Shown: positions 27,501-36,370, numbered from the stretch's first letter. The stretch is DNA of 64,000 bases from Microvirga sp. (GCF_014699075.1 NZ_JACXAB010000008.1:142162-206161), one strand, 5' to 3'. Made by a program: numbers and translations. Notes: a model not told the origin generated them from the sequence alone.

Positions 27501-30500
27501 GGCGTCACACCGTTCCACTGGATATCGGTGGGCGGTATGGGTACGACGATCTCCATGTCGGAGAACCGGAGCCGCTCGATATTGCGAAGCGTGTCCGTGC
27601 CATCGGCTTGGGTGCCGCGGGCATGAACCACCGAGACGGTGCCGTTCGCATTGAGGGTGACATCGTATTCGGCCCTCGCACCGGAGAAAGCTGCGATATC
27701 AACGTCGCCGGCAGTCGTGTCCGTCCTGATCGTACGGACGATCGAGAGCTGGCCTGGATTGATGGCGCCGCTAAACATGCTGGCCGCCAGCGTCGTCATG
27801 CTGTTATGGAGTGCGATTGGCGTCCCGGTATGGTTGACATCACCAGGGGCGAAGACCCCAATCTGCACATCGAGCCACTTGTCGCCATCGATGATGTCGT
27901 CGCCGCCATTTCCTCTGATGACATCGTTGCCGTCGCCGCCGAGGATGATGTCACCTGCGCTGAAGGAGGTGACCCCAGCACCGAGGACTTCCTGCAGACC
28001 CTTGATCAGGGCGATACCCGCCGCGTCGAGGGCGCTGCCGGCATACCCTTCCGTGCCGCCTTGCGAGGCCGGAAGACGATCGGCTGCCACCGCGTCCGAG
28101 CCTGCCAGAGTGTCGCTGAAGCGCGAGCCCGACAGGCCTTCCATCGACGCATACTCGTCGAGTGCCGCATTCTGTGGAAGAGTGGGGCTTTCATCGAATA
28201 CGATCGGGATGGACAGGTCGGCGTTCACCCCCAAGGTGTTGTCCTTGTAGGTCGCCCAGTCGAAGCCCGACATGCCGGCCATCTTGCCGCGGCCGGTGCT
28301 GCCCACCATGATGTCGTCGCCGCCTTCGCCGATGAACTCGTCGAAGCCGCCGTCACCCAGGAACACGTCGTGCCCGTCAACATCGTCATGCGCGAATATT
28401 TCGTCGAAGTTGTCGCCGGGGGCGCCGTCGAATGTGCCGGTTTCGATCCAGTCATTGCCCTCGTTGCCGAGGATGCGCTCCGCGTTGCGGTTGCCATAGA
28501 TGAAGTCGTCGCCGGTGCCGGCAAACACTTCCGAGCCCATGTCGGTGCCGAGGAAGATGAAGTCCTGGCCGTCATTGCCCATGACGAGGTCGAGGCCAGG
28601 GCCGGCGTGAACTACGTCATTACCCTTGCCGGCCTTGATATTGTCGTCGCCGCCCATGTCCTTAATGATGTCGTCGCCGTCGCCACCGTTGAGGATGTCG
28701 TTGCCGAAGCCACCTTCGATGATGTCGTTGCCGCCATCGCCATAGACGGTGTCGTCGCCGATCCCGGCAATCAGAATATCATTCCCCGAAGGATTGACGG
28801 TGCTGCCGGGGTCGGTGCCGCCGAGCACGACGTGGTCACCGCCATTGTACTTGAGGTAGTTGGTGTCCGTGCCGGCGGTCGCAGGATTGTTGCGGATGAC
28901 CAACTGGGTCAGGATGCCAGAACCGGTCGGGTCATTGCCCAGATTGTCGGCGCTCTCGTCGACTGCCGTTAGCGGATCATCGTCGAGAATACCGTCGGCG
29001 CCCGCAGTTTCGCCTAGACCTGGGTTGTACTGCTTGGAGCGGTCGACCTCGAGGAAGAGGCCCGGCGTCGAGAACACGTCGGACGGAAGATGCGTCGCGT
29101 CGGTGTTGCGCATCATCATAGCGGCGAAGGAATTGTTCTCCATCTCGCCGAACAGATGCAGGCCGTCGAGGCGCTGCAGGTAGTAGAAGCGATCCCCGCT
29201 CTGCAGTAGCTCCATCTGCGCTTCGAAGACGAAGTTGAAGGTGGCACCGAGCATGCCGCCAAACGGCATGATTTTTTCTGCAAGGCCTCCAATCCAGAGA
29301 TCGACGTTCTCGAGACCTCCGAGATTGGACGCATAGATGCCGGTGCCGTTGAGGAAGGCCTCCGCATCGGTCGGCATGACAAAGTTCGGATCAGCGGCGA
29401 ACTTGCCGAAGGGCATGCCAAAGATCAGCGTCATGGCCGCGTCGCGCTTGCCTTCCGCCGTCGTCTCGGTCGTGATCAGGCTGTGTGTGCCATAGGACGC
29501 GACGAAGTTGATGATCGAGGCTTCATGCTTGAGGTTGCCCGCGAAGTCGACCCAGCTCGTATAAGGGGTCAGTAGCGCATCCTGATTGGTCATTTCGAAG
29601 AAGGTGCGGCGCGCTTCGTTGAGCGAGGGTACACCGACGTCACGGCCGCGCGCCAGGTTAATGGTCGCAAGGTCGAGGGGCAGGCCGAGCAGGTTGTTGC
29701 GTAGCGCGCTGGTGATGAACTCGTCGATCTCGTTACCAACTTGGCGTGTCATGCCACGGATGATGGCCCCTGCGGCAATGCCGTCATCAACGCCATTGGG
29801 GCTGGTAAATGCCGTGGGGTTAAGGAAGCCTTGGATCAGGCTGATGTGGTTGGGGTTGAAGTTCGGGTCGAACTGGTCGATTGACTCGGTCAACATGGAG
29901 TGGCCGAAGCGATAGACCACATGCGCGAACTCAGCAAAGATCGTCGGGTCCATCATCGTATCGAAGCCATCGGGCACGAGGAACACGTTGATGTTCGGCT
30001 GGACCTTGCGGGCGAACTCTTCGAACACGAGGTGCTGGTACTGCATCTCGGTGCCGAATTTGGCGGCCTGGAACAGGCGTTCGCCATCCCAGGTAAAGCT
30101 GTCGAGCAGCGTCTTGAGAGCAGCGGCATCCGTTGGCAGTGTCGCGGGCAGGGCGTCGAGCTGGCTCTGGGTGATGTCGACCGCAAGCCATTCGTTGATG
30201 AAGGCGAGGTCTCGGGTTTCGAGAACGGTCACCTTGGTGTGCTCGGCGAGACGGTTGTGCTCGGCATGGAAGACGTGGTGGACGGCGGTCAGGCCGATAT
30301 TTTCATTGGCGCGGCCATCGCCAGCCACGAAGTGGGCGTCGAGCAGTTCGTTGTCGTAGACGCCCGGCTCGTTGCCCGGGTTTTCGAGCCCGATGGTGAT
30401 GTCACCGTCAGCCAAGCCGGTTGGCACCGCATTGTGAGCGATATCCGCCAGGAAGGCATGGTTGGTACGGATGGCGCCTACTGCGAGCAGCGGGTCGGTT

Positions 30501-31891
30501 GCACCGAAGAGGTTGGAAGGATCGACCGGATCGAGGGGATTGCCCTCGACGACGAGGTCGTCGGCCGTGTTCGGTATGAGGTCCGCGCCAATCCCGTAGA
30601 TGATCTGCGGATAGCCATTCGGACCGGGAATGAAATTGCCATAAGGGTCAGTCCGTAGCAGCGGTACCTTGCCGACATCCTTGTCGGTTAGTTCGATGCC
30701 GAGCAGGTCCCTGGCCTGGGCCTTGACCTCGCCCCAGGTTGCCATGCCGCCATTGGCTCCCTCGATCAGGTTGCCAGTCGATGCGGGGCCGTCCGTGGTC
30801 GCTGCATACTGGCGCAGGAAGACCTGATGTGAGGGATGGGAGGTATAGGTCTGGTTCTGGTCGACATAAGACGTCGTGGTGTTGACCGGGCGCACGTCAT
30901 CGCTTGTGCCGAGCTGTCCATCCGGGCCCGCCCCGACGGTGGCGCGGGTCAGCACCATGAAATTCGTGCTGCTGCCCGGGACATAGAGGGGGTCATCGGG
31001 GCTCAGCGGGATCATGACGGTGCCGCTGCCACCCTTGTTCACGAGGTCGAGGCCGTGATCGAAGAACTGGCCGAACAGGGTGAACCAGGAATTGAACGGG
31101 GCGGACAGGCCTTCGTCCGGCGCGAAATTTGGAATATGGACGTTGATCCCGTCCAGGGCGATGCCGTTCGCGGTGAGCAGGGCGAAGAGGCCATTGCCAT
31201 CCGGAGCCGGCCCGCCGGCGACGTCGATGGCCGCCTTGGCGGCGTCGAGAGCAACTCTGGCTGCCGTGGCAGCCTCCTGGAGGGCCTGATTACCGGGGCT
31301 CGCTGCTGCCGCTGCTGCTGCGGAGGCTTCGTCGCGCGCGGCCTCTTCCAGTTCCTTGAACAATGGCTTAAGCGGCGTGTAGAGTGCGGCGATCTGACCT
31401 GTGATCACCATTCCGGGATCATCGACCCCGGCGTTCTGCAGCGCCGTCAGGATGGCGGCCGGATTGGCAAGCGTCTGGTCTACGAGCAGGTTGCTGATCA
31501 CACGGACGTAAGGATCAATGACATCACCCGGACCAGCACGATTGCCGATAACAGTGCCGTTTGGCAGCGTCGTAGTCGGACCATCATTGTCGACGCCTGG
31601 CCGGTATTGCATCGGTATCGCAGGCGAGGGGCCGGCCCCGTCGGGATCCACCATGATCGTGCGGAACGTCGGGTTCATGAGCTCGTTGAACGGCGTGTCG
31701 GATGCACCCCACTTTTCCTGGCCGGGCAGGAGGTGGTTGTAGGAACCATCTACGGTGCGCAGGCCCCAGGAGAGGTTATAGGTCGGGATCAGGCCGCCCT
31801 CCCCGTAGAGCGGCTGGCCGGCAGCGTGCGCCTCGGCGATTTTGATCTGCTTGAGAATGAATTCCAGATCGGAGCGAATATAGGCAACCAT
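24563..31891 (-). CDS. Giant secreted animal-type heme peroxidase with RTX repeats (peroxidase 1)
   Basis: The 2442-residue protein has no Sec signal and fits type I secretion. Order: conserved N-terminus DLEFILKQIKIAEAHAAG; Ala-rich helical segment (about 180-225); animal heme-peroxidase domain (about 235-900); RTX nonapeptide blocks (GGxGNDxL type) near 1040-1130, 1315-1340, 1575-1630 and 1730-1800; a cadherin-like/tandem-95 domain (about 2014-2105); a Pro-rich linker; six 38-residue C-terminal repeats (2187 on). Catalytic residues: Asp278-His279 (FFDHGLDLV), Arg527 and Glu530 (DGRANENIGLT), proximal His664 (YRFGHSM). These align with distal His, distal Arg, both heme-ester carboxylates and proximal His of myeloperoxidase. 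Similar proteins include MopA-type Mn(II)-oxidising peroxidases and peroxicins; the substrate here is unproven. Residues 2014-2442 are identical to peroxidase 2. Confidence 0.92.
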   Translation of the reverse strand: MVAYIRSDLEFILKQIKIAEAHAAGQPLYGEGGLIPTYNLSWGLRTVDGSYNHLLPGQEKWGASDTPFNELMNPTFRTIMVDPDGAGPSPAIPMQYRPGVDNDGPTTTLPNGTVIGNRAGPGDVIDPYVRVISNLLVDQTLANPAAILTALQNAGVDDPGMVITGQIAALYTPLKPLFKELEEAARDEASAAAAAAASPGNQALQEAATAARVALDAAKAAIDVAGGPAPDGNGLFALLTANGIALDGINVHIPNFAPDEGLSAPFNSWFTLFGQFFDHGLDLVNKGGSGTVMIPLSPDDPLYVPGSSTNFMVLTRATVGAGPDGQLGTSDDVRPVNTTTSYVDQNQTYTSHPSHQVFLRQYAATTDGPASTGNLIEGANGGMATWGEVKAQARDLLGIELTDKDVGKVPLLRTDPYGNFIPGPNGYPQIIYGIGADLIPNTADDLVVEGNPLDPVDPSNLFGATDPLLAVGAIRTNHAFLADIAHNAVPTGLADGDITIGLENPGNEPGVYDNELLDAHFVAGDGRANENIGLTAVHHVFHAEHNRLAEHTKVTVLETRDLAFINEWLAVDITQSQLDALPATLPTDAAALKTLLDSFTWDGERLFQAAKFGTEMQYQHLVFEEFARKVQPNINVFLVPDGFDTMMDPTIFAEFAHVVYRFGHSMLTESIDQFDPNFNPNHISLIQGFLNPTAFTSPNGVDDGIAAGAIIRGMTRQVGNEIDEFITSALRNNLLGLPLDLATINLARGRDVGVPSLNEARRTFFEMTNQDALLTPYTSWVDFAGNLKHEASIINFVASYGTHSLITTETTAEGKRDAAMTLIFGMPFGKFAADPNFVMPTDAEAFLNGTGIYASNLGGLENVDLWIGGLAEKIMPFGGMLGATFNFVFEAQMELLQSGDRFYYLQRLDGLHLFGEMENNSFAAMMMRNTDATHLPSDVFSTPGLFLEVDRSKQYNPGLGETAGADGILDDDPLTAVDESADNLGNDPTGSGILTQLVIRNNPATAGTDTNYLKYNGGDHVVLGGTDPGSTVNPSGNDILIAGIGDDTVYGDGGNDIIEGGFGNDILNGGDGDDIIKDMGGDDNIKAGKGNDVVHAGPGLDLVMGNDGQDFIFLGTDMGSEVFAGTGDDFIYGNRNAERILGNEGNDWIETGTFDGAPGDNFDEIFAHDDVDGHDVFLGDGGFDEFIGEGGDDIMVGSTGRGKMAGMSGFDWATYKDNTLGVNADLSIPIVFDESPTLPQNAALDEYASMEGLSGSRFSDTLAGSDAVAADRLPASQGGTEGYAGSALDAAGIALIKGLQEVLGAGVTSFSAGDIILGGDGNDVIRGNGGDDIIDGDKWLDVQIGVFAPGDVNHTGTPIALHNSMTTLAASMFSGAINPGQLSIVRTIRTDTTAGDVDIAAFSGARAEYDVTLNANGTVSVVHARGTQADGTDTLRNIERLRFSDMEIVVPIPPTDIQWNGVTPDDGVALTGNLANGLPSAGTVIANLATTDADTNSGFIYALAAGSSPGFAVSPAGVVTRIGSPMASSATYTLNISTTDTTGATRTETFTITTGTNSVVFGTNGANNLTAGGTDSVVYGSGGNDTVTGGNGNDNLFGQSGNDTLNGGSGNDNLAGGGGNDNINGGSGNDTIVVDINGDPNENDVISGGADTDMLSIIDTGADGETLTVAFDGTRITQIEGSGSIAVDVEAVNANLGVGADTLSYAGSTSSVTVNLGTAAASGFGSITSIENVTGGSGADNLTGDAIGNSLNGGGGNDTVNGGDGIDTLNGGAGNDTVNGGDGNDFIDQVSNEGRDFIDGGAGVDTYRLSGVAGGEVFRIYTREAAATAGMTGLGAATEIVVTRNTNGPGGAVTNANIIAELDNIEEISVNFLNTTANNGNNPNQPDGGSSNGDTIQVIGSFNGTSLNFSTITVDGNAGNDTVDITSLQSAHRIVFKSNGGNDTIVGTLRDQDVIELAPGLDVDDYAKIVNANGTVTWKSATHSVTYASDGNPSLKKHEKEDDGDEETPDNEGPVVIGERFTVQKGEVLQLTAAQLLANDLDLDGGTLSLVDLDEDEHGTAVLNEDGTITFTPKAGFTGEASFTYTVADGQGGSSEGTVTITVEKPAPGTPANPAPVTPSDPDPVPVENVIETGSSFSFAFSQASVSYAGGHIVITGPNGETADVTKAQRLTFTDGTIERTDNNLLVDDLFYYANNKDVWQAGQDAEAHYFAFGEAEGRDANAVFDAAAYLSANPDVKAAGLSALDHYARYGAGEGRDASASFDTQQYLQANPDVAAAGVNPLAHYVTWGQFEGRATFAAVGRDIVGGFDREYYLLANPDVGAAGINPLVHFNTYGWKEGRNPNAVFDTSYYLETNPDVAAAGVNPLEHYFQFGAKEGRDPAAGFDTTAYLEANPDVAAAEVNALDHFLNFGIFEGRIAPEDDIPVLQGVKESDLDSSGFIF
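24638..25333 (-). repeat. Six C-terminal ~38-residue repeats in peroxidase 1
   Basis: Six tandem units of about 38 residues (one expanded to 46) follow the pattern FDxxxYLxxNPDVAAAGxNP, then LxHYxxFGxxEGRDxxA. The first unit is degenerate (YYANNKDVWQAG). After the last unit come about 25 residues ending DSSGFIF, the probable type I secretion signal. This repeat type is common at the C-termini of calcium-binding secreted proteins of Methylobacteriaceae-like bacteria (from memory); its function is not known to me. Confidence 0.8.
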
Positions 31892-32479
31892 GATAAAACC
31901 CTCACCCTTGTGTTCTTGAGAAGGACACCATCATCATGGGCTGGAAGGCAGGGGCTTTACTATCTGGGCTGAGGTCTAGGCCAAGTGTTTCGAAGGTCTC
32001 TACTGGTTAGGACCAAAGTTAAATTTCAAGGTCAGACTTTAGTTAACTGCGCCTTAGGATCTCCTGGCACGGTCGAGCTGGATCGAAGTCGTAGAATGAC
32101 TAATCAAAAGAAAGCAGCCGTAGATCCAGCTTTCGAACAGAGACAATTGTCGTTCTGAAATCACAAGTGACTCATCACAATCTGGTTTATACCTCATTGG
32201 AGGTACCACCTTGTAGGCGGCAATGTGGTTTTCAACCCCTCCTTATTCGTATTGATATTTCACATGAATGGGAACATCCTCTTTCGAAGAGCTCTAAAAA
32301 TATAAATGGGTTTAGCGTTTATGACTGGGCCAATACTTCAGCACCCAACAATAGCGCTATTTCAAGACTATGGGGCCTCACAAGAGGATCAACGGGACTA
32401 GTCGCGCGGTGACTGAGGTCACTGTGCCAAGAGAAGATTATTTGCGTGACACACGCATGTTCTGCAACGGGGGGCGCTT
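31892..32479. promoter_or_regulatory. Divergent regulatory region of peroxidase module 1
   Basis: This 588-bp, comparatively AT-rich gap separates peroxidase 1 (minus) from the first response-regulator gene (plus). It holds palindrome AGTTAACT at 32041-32048 and several AGGTC half-sites (gaggtcta near 31971, aaggtctc near 31994, aaggtcag near 32028, plus ttaggacc near 32007). The same palindrome and half-sites occur upstream of peroxidase 2. An open frame at 32167-32412 lacks coding character. No RNA gene was seen. Confidence 0.5.
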
Positions 32480-33247
32480 ATGTCGAAGACGATCCGAATA
32501 GGTATTATCGAGGATCAACCTCTTTTTCTGGATGGCATGATTGATGCCTTTACAACGCAGCCGGACATAGCAATCGTAGCTCACGCGGCGCGGATAGGAG
32601 ACACGATCCAACTGATTCAGGAAAATCAACCGGACGTGGTCATCGTCGGCGTGAGCCTACCGGTCGATCGCTTCGAGGCTCTTGATGTGATTGTATCAAA
32701 GTATCCGTCGGTCAGAATTTTGGTTCTTTCGGACAGTGCGGACGAAGAGCGGATTTGTAATGCCATAGCGGAGGGTTTATCTGGTTACCTTCCAAGAAGC
32801 AGCAGCGGCCCTGAACTGATTGATGCCGTGCGGACACTTGACCAAGGCATTGGCTGTGTTTCACCGACGCTGGCGAGCAGGCTCTTGATGCGCGCGAACA
32901 ACGACAGCTCCAGCATGATGAAGCCCAAAGATCGCCTCAAGGGCCTTGCCCCGCGAGAGAGGCAAATCGTATCAATGCTGGCGGTCGGGCTTAGCAACCG
33001 AGAGATTGGCATTGAGCTCGACATCAACGAAGGTACCGTCAAATACTACGTAACTAGCATTCTAGGTAAGCTGCAAGTTCGCAATCGTGTCGAAGCCGCC
33101 CTCCTTGCTAGCTCCCAAGGCGTAGTGTGGCGGGCTGGAGATGAAATGCCCCCGCAGCTCGATGCTGCCCCCCCCGGGAAACTTACAAGGAGCGTGTCTG
33201 CAGGAGACCTCAGCTGGCTGCAGCGCAGTGACTCAAGGAAAAATTAG
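32480..33247 (+). CDS. NarL/FixJ-type response regulator with degenerate receiver
   Basis: The 255-residue protein has a receiver-like domain (1-125) and a LuxR-type HTH (about 155-212: LAPRERQIVSMLAVGLSNRE, then TVKYYVTSILGKLQVRNRVE). The receiver keeps an acidic pair (Glu11-Asp12) but the phosphoacceptor position is Gly57 (PDVVIVGVSLP, where a canonical relative reads LLDxSMP) and the conserved Lys is Arg106 (GYLPRSSS). It therefore probably cannot be phosphorylated conventionally. It sits first in the set divergent to peroxidase 1, 136 bp before the kinase. Its C-terminus extends about 35 residues past the HTH. Confidence 0.88.
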   Translation: MSKTIRIGIIEDQPLFLDGMIDAFTTQPDIAIVAHAARIGDTIQLIQENQPDVVIVGVSLPVDRFEALDVIVSKYPSVRILVLSDSADEERICNAIAEGLSGYLPRSSSGPELIDAVRTLDQGIGCVSPTLASRLLMRANNDSSSMMKPKDRLKGLAPRERQIVSMLAVGLSNREIGIELDINEGTVKYYVTSILGKLQVRNRVEAALLASSQGVVWRAGDEMPPQLDAAPPGKLTRSVSAGDLSWLQRSDSRKN

Positions 33248-33383
33248 CAAAGCAGCAGGAAGGTACTGCCAACTTGACGTTGATGGGACGCTATGGCTGT
33301 AAAATCGACAGACCAAAGTCGATTGTAGGAACCTTCACTGCTGTCTACCTGCACAATTCATAGTACTGCATACGGGGCGTGGG

Positions 33384-34802
33384 ATGTCAGAGTTGGCGCC
33401 ATCGACATGGCTGGACCGTCAGAGCGCAATTCCGGTAACCGTGAGTCTGACCCGCCAGTTCGCACTGACAGGCAGCGCAATCATGGTCGTTGCGATGATC
33501 GCCGCCGGCCTGTTCACTGCCGAGATGGTATCGAAAGCAACGGTCGAGAACACTGCCTCGTCGACGGCTCTCCTGATCGATAGCTTCCTCGAGCCTTTGG
33601 TCCAAGGCTTGACGAGAGAGGACCTCCTGTCTGCCAACGAAACCACCGAGTTGAACCGGCTACTGGGAACAGATCACTTCAGGGAGAGATTTCCCCACTT
33701 GGAAATCTGGAAGGAAGGCGGACTCATTGTCTATTCAACAACACCGAGCCTCATCGGCCGGAGATTTAACCCTCCTCCCGGACTGGTCACCGCTTTGGCC
33801 GGGGATATTTCTGCGCAATACGCTGACCTGAAGGCTCTCGAGCATCGGGTCAGTGGCCGCAGCCAAAAGTATCTTGAGATCTACATCCCCATCCGGGAGG
33901 AACGATCCGGCCGCGTCGTTGCCGTTGCAGAGATCCATGAGAGCACCGCACCGCTCGAAGTGAGGCTCTGGTGGGTGCGGTTGAAAAGCTGGCTTGCAGT
34001 CGTGTGTGCGACCTCGCTCATTATGCTCGGCCTGTTCGGGATCGTTTACCGGGGTAACAAACTCATACTTCTCCAGCGGCGCCAGCTTAATGAACGGTTG
34101 GTAGAAATAGAGCATACATCCCGACACAATCACATCCTTAAGGAGCGTGCTCAGCGCGCCTCCGGCCGAGTCGCGGAATTGACCGAGAATTATCTCCGGA
34201 GGATCGGCGCTGACTTACACGACGGCCCCGCGCAGCTCATCGGCTTAGCTGCTCTAAGCGTGGAGCACGTCCGGCGTGCCCAGACACCCACGAAAAGGGA
34301 TGAGGAGCTGCAGTTACTGAATTCCGTGCTTTCGGAGGCCCTCCGCGATATCCGAACCATGTCGAAGGGACTGATGCTGCCCGAGGTAGAAGATTTGCCG
34401 CTCCCCGAAGTTATCAAACGAATGGCTCTCAATCATGAGCGGCGGACTGGAACCAAGGTTACAGTTCATTGCGGTACCATTTCGCATACCCTCACGCACG
34501 GGATTAAAATTTGTGTGTACCGCTTTGTTCAGGAAGGACTCAACAATGCCTTCCGCCATGCCGATGGCAATGGTCAGGTGGTAATGTGCAGGATCGATGA
34601 CTCTGTTCTGTACTTAGCGGTACAGGATGATGGAGGAACAGGCGTCAGTGGCCCTGCTCCCCCAGACTCGGGTTTAGGATTGGTGGGGATGCGGGAAAGA
34701 GTAGAAAGCCTGGGTGGCGTGTTTCGGGTGAGCCATCTTCCGAACGGGGGTAGCAGATTTGAAATGAGTGTCGTTATTTCGGAGGAGCCTCAAGATGGCT
34801 GA
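33384..34802 (+). CDS. Sensor histidine kinase (HisKA_3/NarX-DegS type), module 1
   Basis: The 472-residue membrane kinase has a first helix at about 27-48, a periplasmic sensor of about 150 residues containing LEIWKEGGLIVYSTTP, a second helix at about 208-228, a coiled linker, then dimerisation/phosphoacceptor motif GADLHDGPAQLIGLAAL with His279. The HATPase domain has the N-box EGLNNAFRHADG and GLGLVGMRERVESLGG. Its stop overlaps the downstream regulator by 8 bp, so the pair is translationally coupled. It is a paralogue of the kinase at 49169. The signal sensed is unknown; control of the adjacent peroxidase is inferred from position. Confidence 0.9.
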   Translation: MSELAPSTWLDRQSAIPVTVSLTRQFALTGSAIMVVAMIAAGLFTAEMVSKATVENTASSTALLIDSFLEPLVQGLTREDLLSANETTELNRLLGTDHFRERFPHLEIWKEGGLIVYSTTPSLIGRRFNPPPGLVTALAGDISAQYADLKALEHRVSGRSQKYLEIYIPIREERSGRVVAVAEIHESTAPLEVRLWWVRLKSWLAVVCATSLIMLGLFGIVYRGNKLILLQRRQLNERLVEIEHTSRHNHILKERAQRASGRVAELTENYLRRIGADLHDGPAQLIGLAALSVEHVRRAQTPTKRDEELQLLNSVLSEALRDIRTMSKGLMLPEVEDLPLPEVIKRMALNHERRTGTKVTVHCGTISHTLTHGIKICVYRFVQEGLNNAFRHADGNGQVVMCRIDDSVLYLAVQDDGGTGVSGPAPPDSGLGLVGMRERVESLGGVFRVSHLPNGGSRFEMSVVISEEPQDG

Positions 34803-35451
34803 AAAGATTCGTGTTGTTGTGGTTGATGACCATGCGCTCCTGCGTAGAGGAGTTATTCGGGCGCTTGAACTCGATGACATGATTGAAGTCGTGGGGGAAG
34901 GCGCTTCGGCAGCGGATGCAATCAAGCTTGCAGGAGCGCATGCGCCAGATCTCATCATGCTCGATATATCGATGCCTGGGAATGGAATCGAAGCCGCGCG
35001 CGTAATCCACAATCTTCCGGCCCCTACTCGCATCGTGATGCTGACAGTATCAGGGGACGAAGACGACGTAATGCATGCACTTGAGGCTGGTGCTGTCGGC
35101 TATCTCCTCAAGGGGACCGACGCAAATGACCTAATCGCCGCCGTAAAATGTATAAGAGCTGGTGAGTCATTCATTGCTCCAGATCTTGCAGTACAGATAC
35201 TGTCGAGCAAGGCTCGGGCAGAGGGCAGCTCGCTGACATCGCTTTCTGAGCACGAGAAACGCACTTTGTGCCTGATCTCCGAGGGGCTGACCAACCGCGA
35301 GGTTGGTGAGCAACTCGCAGTATCGGAAAGGACAGTAAGATATAATGTAATCAACATTTTCAGGAAACTTAAGGTGACGAACTGCGCCAAAGCGACGATT
35401 GTCGCGAAACAGTCATGGCGTGAACTTCAAAGTAGAATGAAATTGCACTGA
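34795..35451 (+). CDS. NarL/FixJ-type response regulator, canonical, module 1
   Basis: The 218-residue protein starts at ATG 34795, overlapping the kinase stop (ATGGCTGA) with GGAGGAG upstream; the in-frame ATG at 34768 lies deeper in the kinase gene and is less likely. The receiver is complete: Asp11-Asp12, phosphoacceptor Asp57 (LIMLDISMPG), Thr in MLTVSGD and Lys in GYLLKGTD. The HTH (SEHEKRTLCLISEGLTNREV, then ERTVRYNVINIFRKLKV) differs from the usual PREREV start. It is the evident partner of the kinase. Confidence 0.9.
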   Translation: MAEKIRVVVVDDHALLRRGVIRALELDDMIEVVGEGASAADAIKLAGAHAPDLIMLDISMPGNGIEAARVIHNLPAPTRIVMLTVSGDEDDVMHALEAGAVGYLLKGTDANDLIAAVKCIRAGESFIAPDLAVQILSSKARAEGSSLTSLSEHEKRTLCLISEGLTNREVGEQLAVSERTVRYNVINIFRKLKVTNCAKATIVAKQSWRELQSRMKLH

Positions 35452-35673
35452 CATGTGGTCAGTGAAGCTGCCCTTCCGTTGGATCAGAGATACGAGATCA
35501 GCTCTGTTAATGAGGACGCGATGTTCGGCTCGGGGTGAGCAGCGAGACTATGGAGCTGGCATGAAGAGTGGCCGTACCCATGGTGGCAGTGCCGTGGCTC
35601 TCGACCACGTCCTCTAACAGCACGGCGACAAGGGGTTTGTGTCCTCTACAGTCACCGCACGCATGGATTCCTC

Positions 35674-36178
35674 CTACAGGGCAGTTCGTTCTGCGCGAGC
35701 ACGGCTACCGACCGAGATGGCGGCCGCGACGATAACCAGAACCACCGCGGTCGCGAATGTGACCCGCGTGCTAACGGCGTCGGCGTGCGGCGCTCTCATG
35801 TCGATCGCTCCCGACGCAACGTGAACCACCCCCCGTGACAGATGCGCCGGTGATAAGCCCGAGAACGCACGACAGGTTCAGCATGCCGGACATGACGCCA
35901 CTATAGTCATGACCCACATCCGTCACGAAGGCGGTATTGTTGGCGACCTGAAACTGCGTATAGCCAGCCGTGACAACGATGAGCGGAGCCGACGTAGCTA
36001 GGGAAACCGAACGTCGCTGGCACCACCGAGAGGTCGAACGAACTGGCCGCTGCTGTAACAAGTCCGACATTGGTTATGCGCCCTGGGCCGAACCGGTCGG
36101 CGACATGGTTGGCCGGGACGCCAGTCAGTGCAACAATCAGCCGACCCGTGGACATGACGAGCCCAGGGAGAGATAGCA
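35674..36178 (-). pseudogene. MFS transporter remnant, frameshifted and truncated
   Basis: Minus-strand translation gives typical C-terminal MFS segments in more than one frame: LPGLVMSTGRLIVALTGVPA and HVADRFGPGRITNVGLV first, then, after a frameshift near 36000, PLIVVTAGYTQFQVANNTA and GVMSGMLNLSCVLGLITGAS. After a second shift near 35830 comes a last helix (ATAVVLVIVAAAISVGSR) ending at a TAG (35676-35674). The N-terminal half is missing because the 4.7-kb repeat begins at 36181. This gene was therefore cut by, or was already decayed at, the duplication junction. The 35452-35673 stretch next to it holds no recognisable gene. Confidence 0.75.
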
Positions 36179-36180
36179 TT

Positions 36181-36366
36181 GAGAACCTGCGGGTTTGCGA
36201 CCTTTCGGCGATGCCCAACATCAATGCGGGCAACACGAATGCGCCCGCAATGATGCTTGGGAGCCGTTGCGCAGAACTCATCACCGGCCGTCCAACCATC
36301 AGCACCTCCCAGTTCGGCCCTCGTCTGTCCGAACAGGGGGACATGAGCGTCGCGACGTTAAGCTGA
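36181..36366 (+). pseudogene. Orphan C-terminal fragment of the GMC oxidoreductase gene
   Basis: These 62 codons, from ENLRVCDLSAMPNINAGN through the stop, match codons 21124-21309 of the intact GMC gene exactly. There is no FAD domain or start upstream; MFS-pseudogene sequence abuts directly. It is a passenger carried by the duplication. Confidence 0.93.
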
Positions 36367-36370
36367 GACA

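Noticed and set aside
26858..28972. 704-codon plus-strand frame opposite peroxidase 1
   Set aside because: Mirror of the repetitive RTX coding sequence (VDVIVAASAGQVIIAG-like runs); an artefact of Gly/Asp-rich repeats on the other strand.
32167..32412. 81-codon plus-strand frame in the gap before the module 1 regulators
   Set aside because: No ribosome site, no conserved motif, and it lies in the AT-rich divergent regulatory region.
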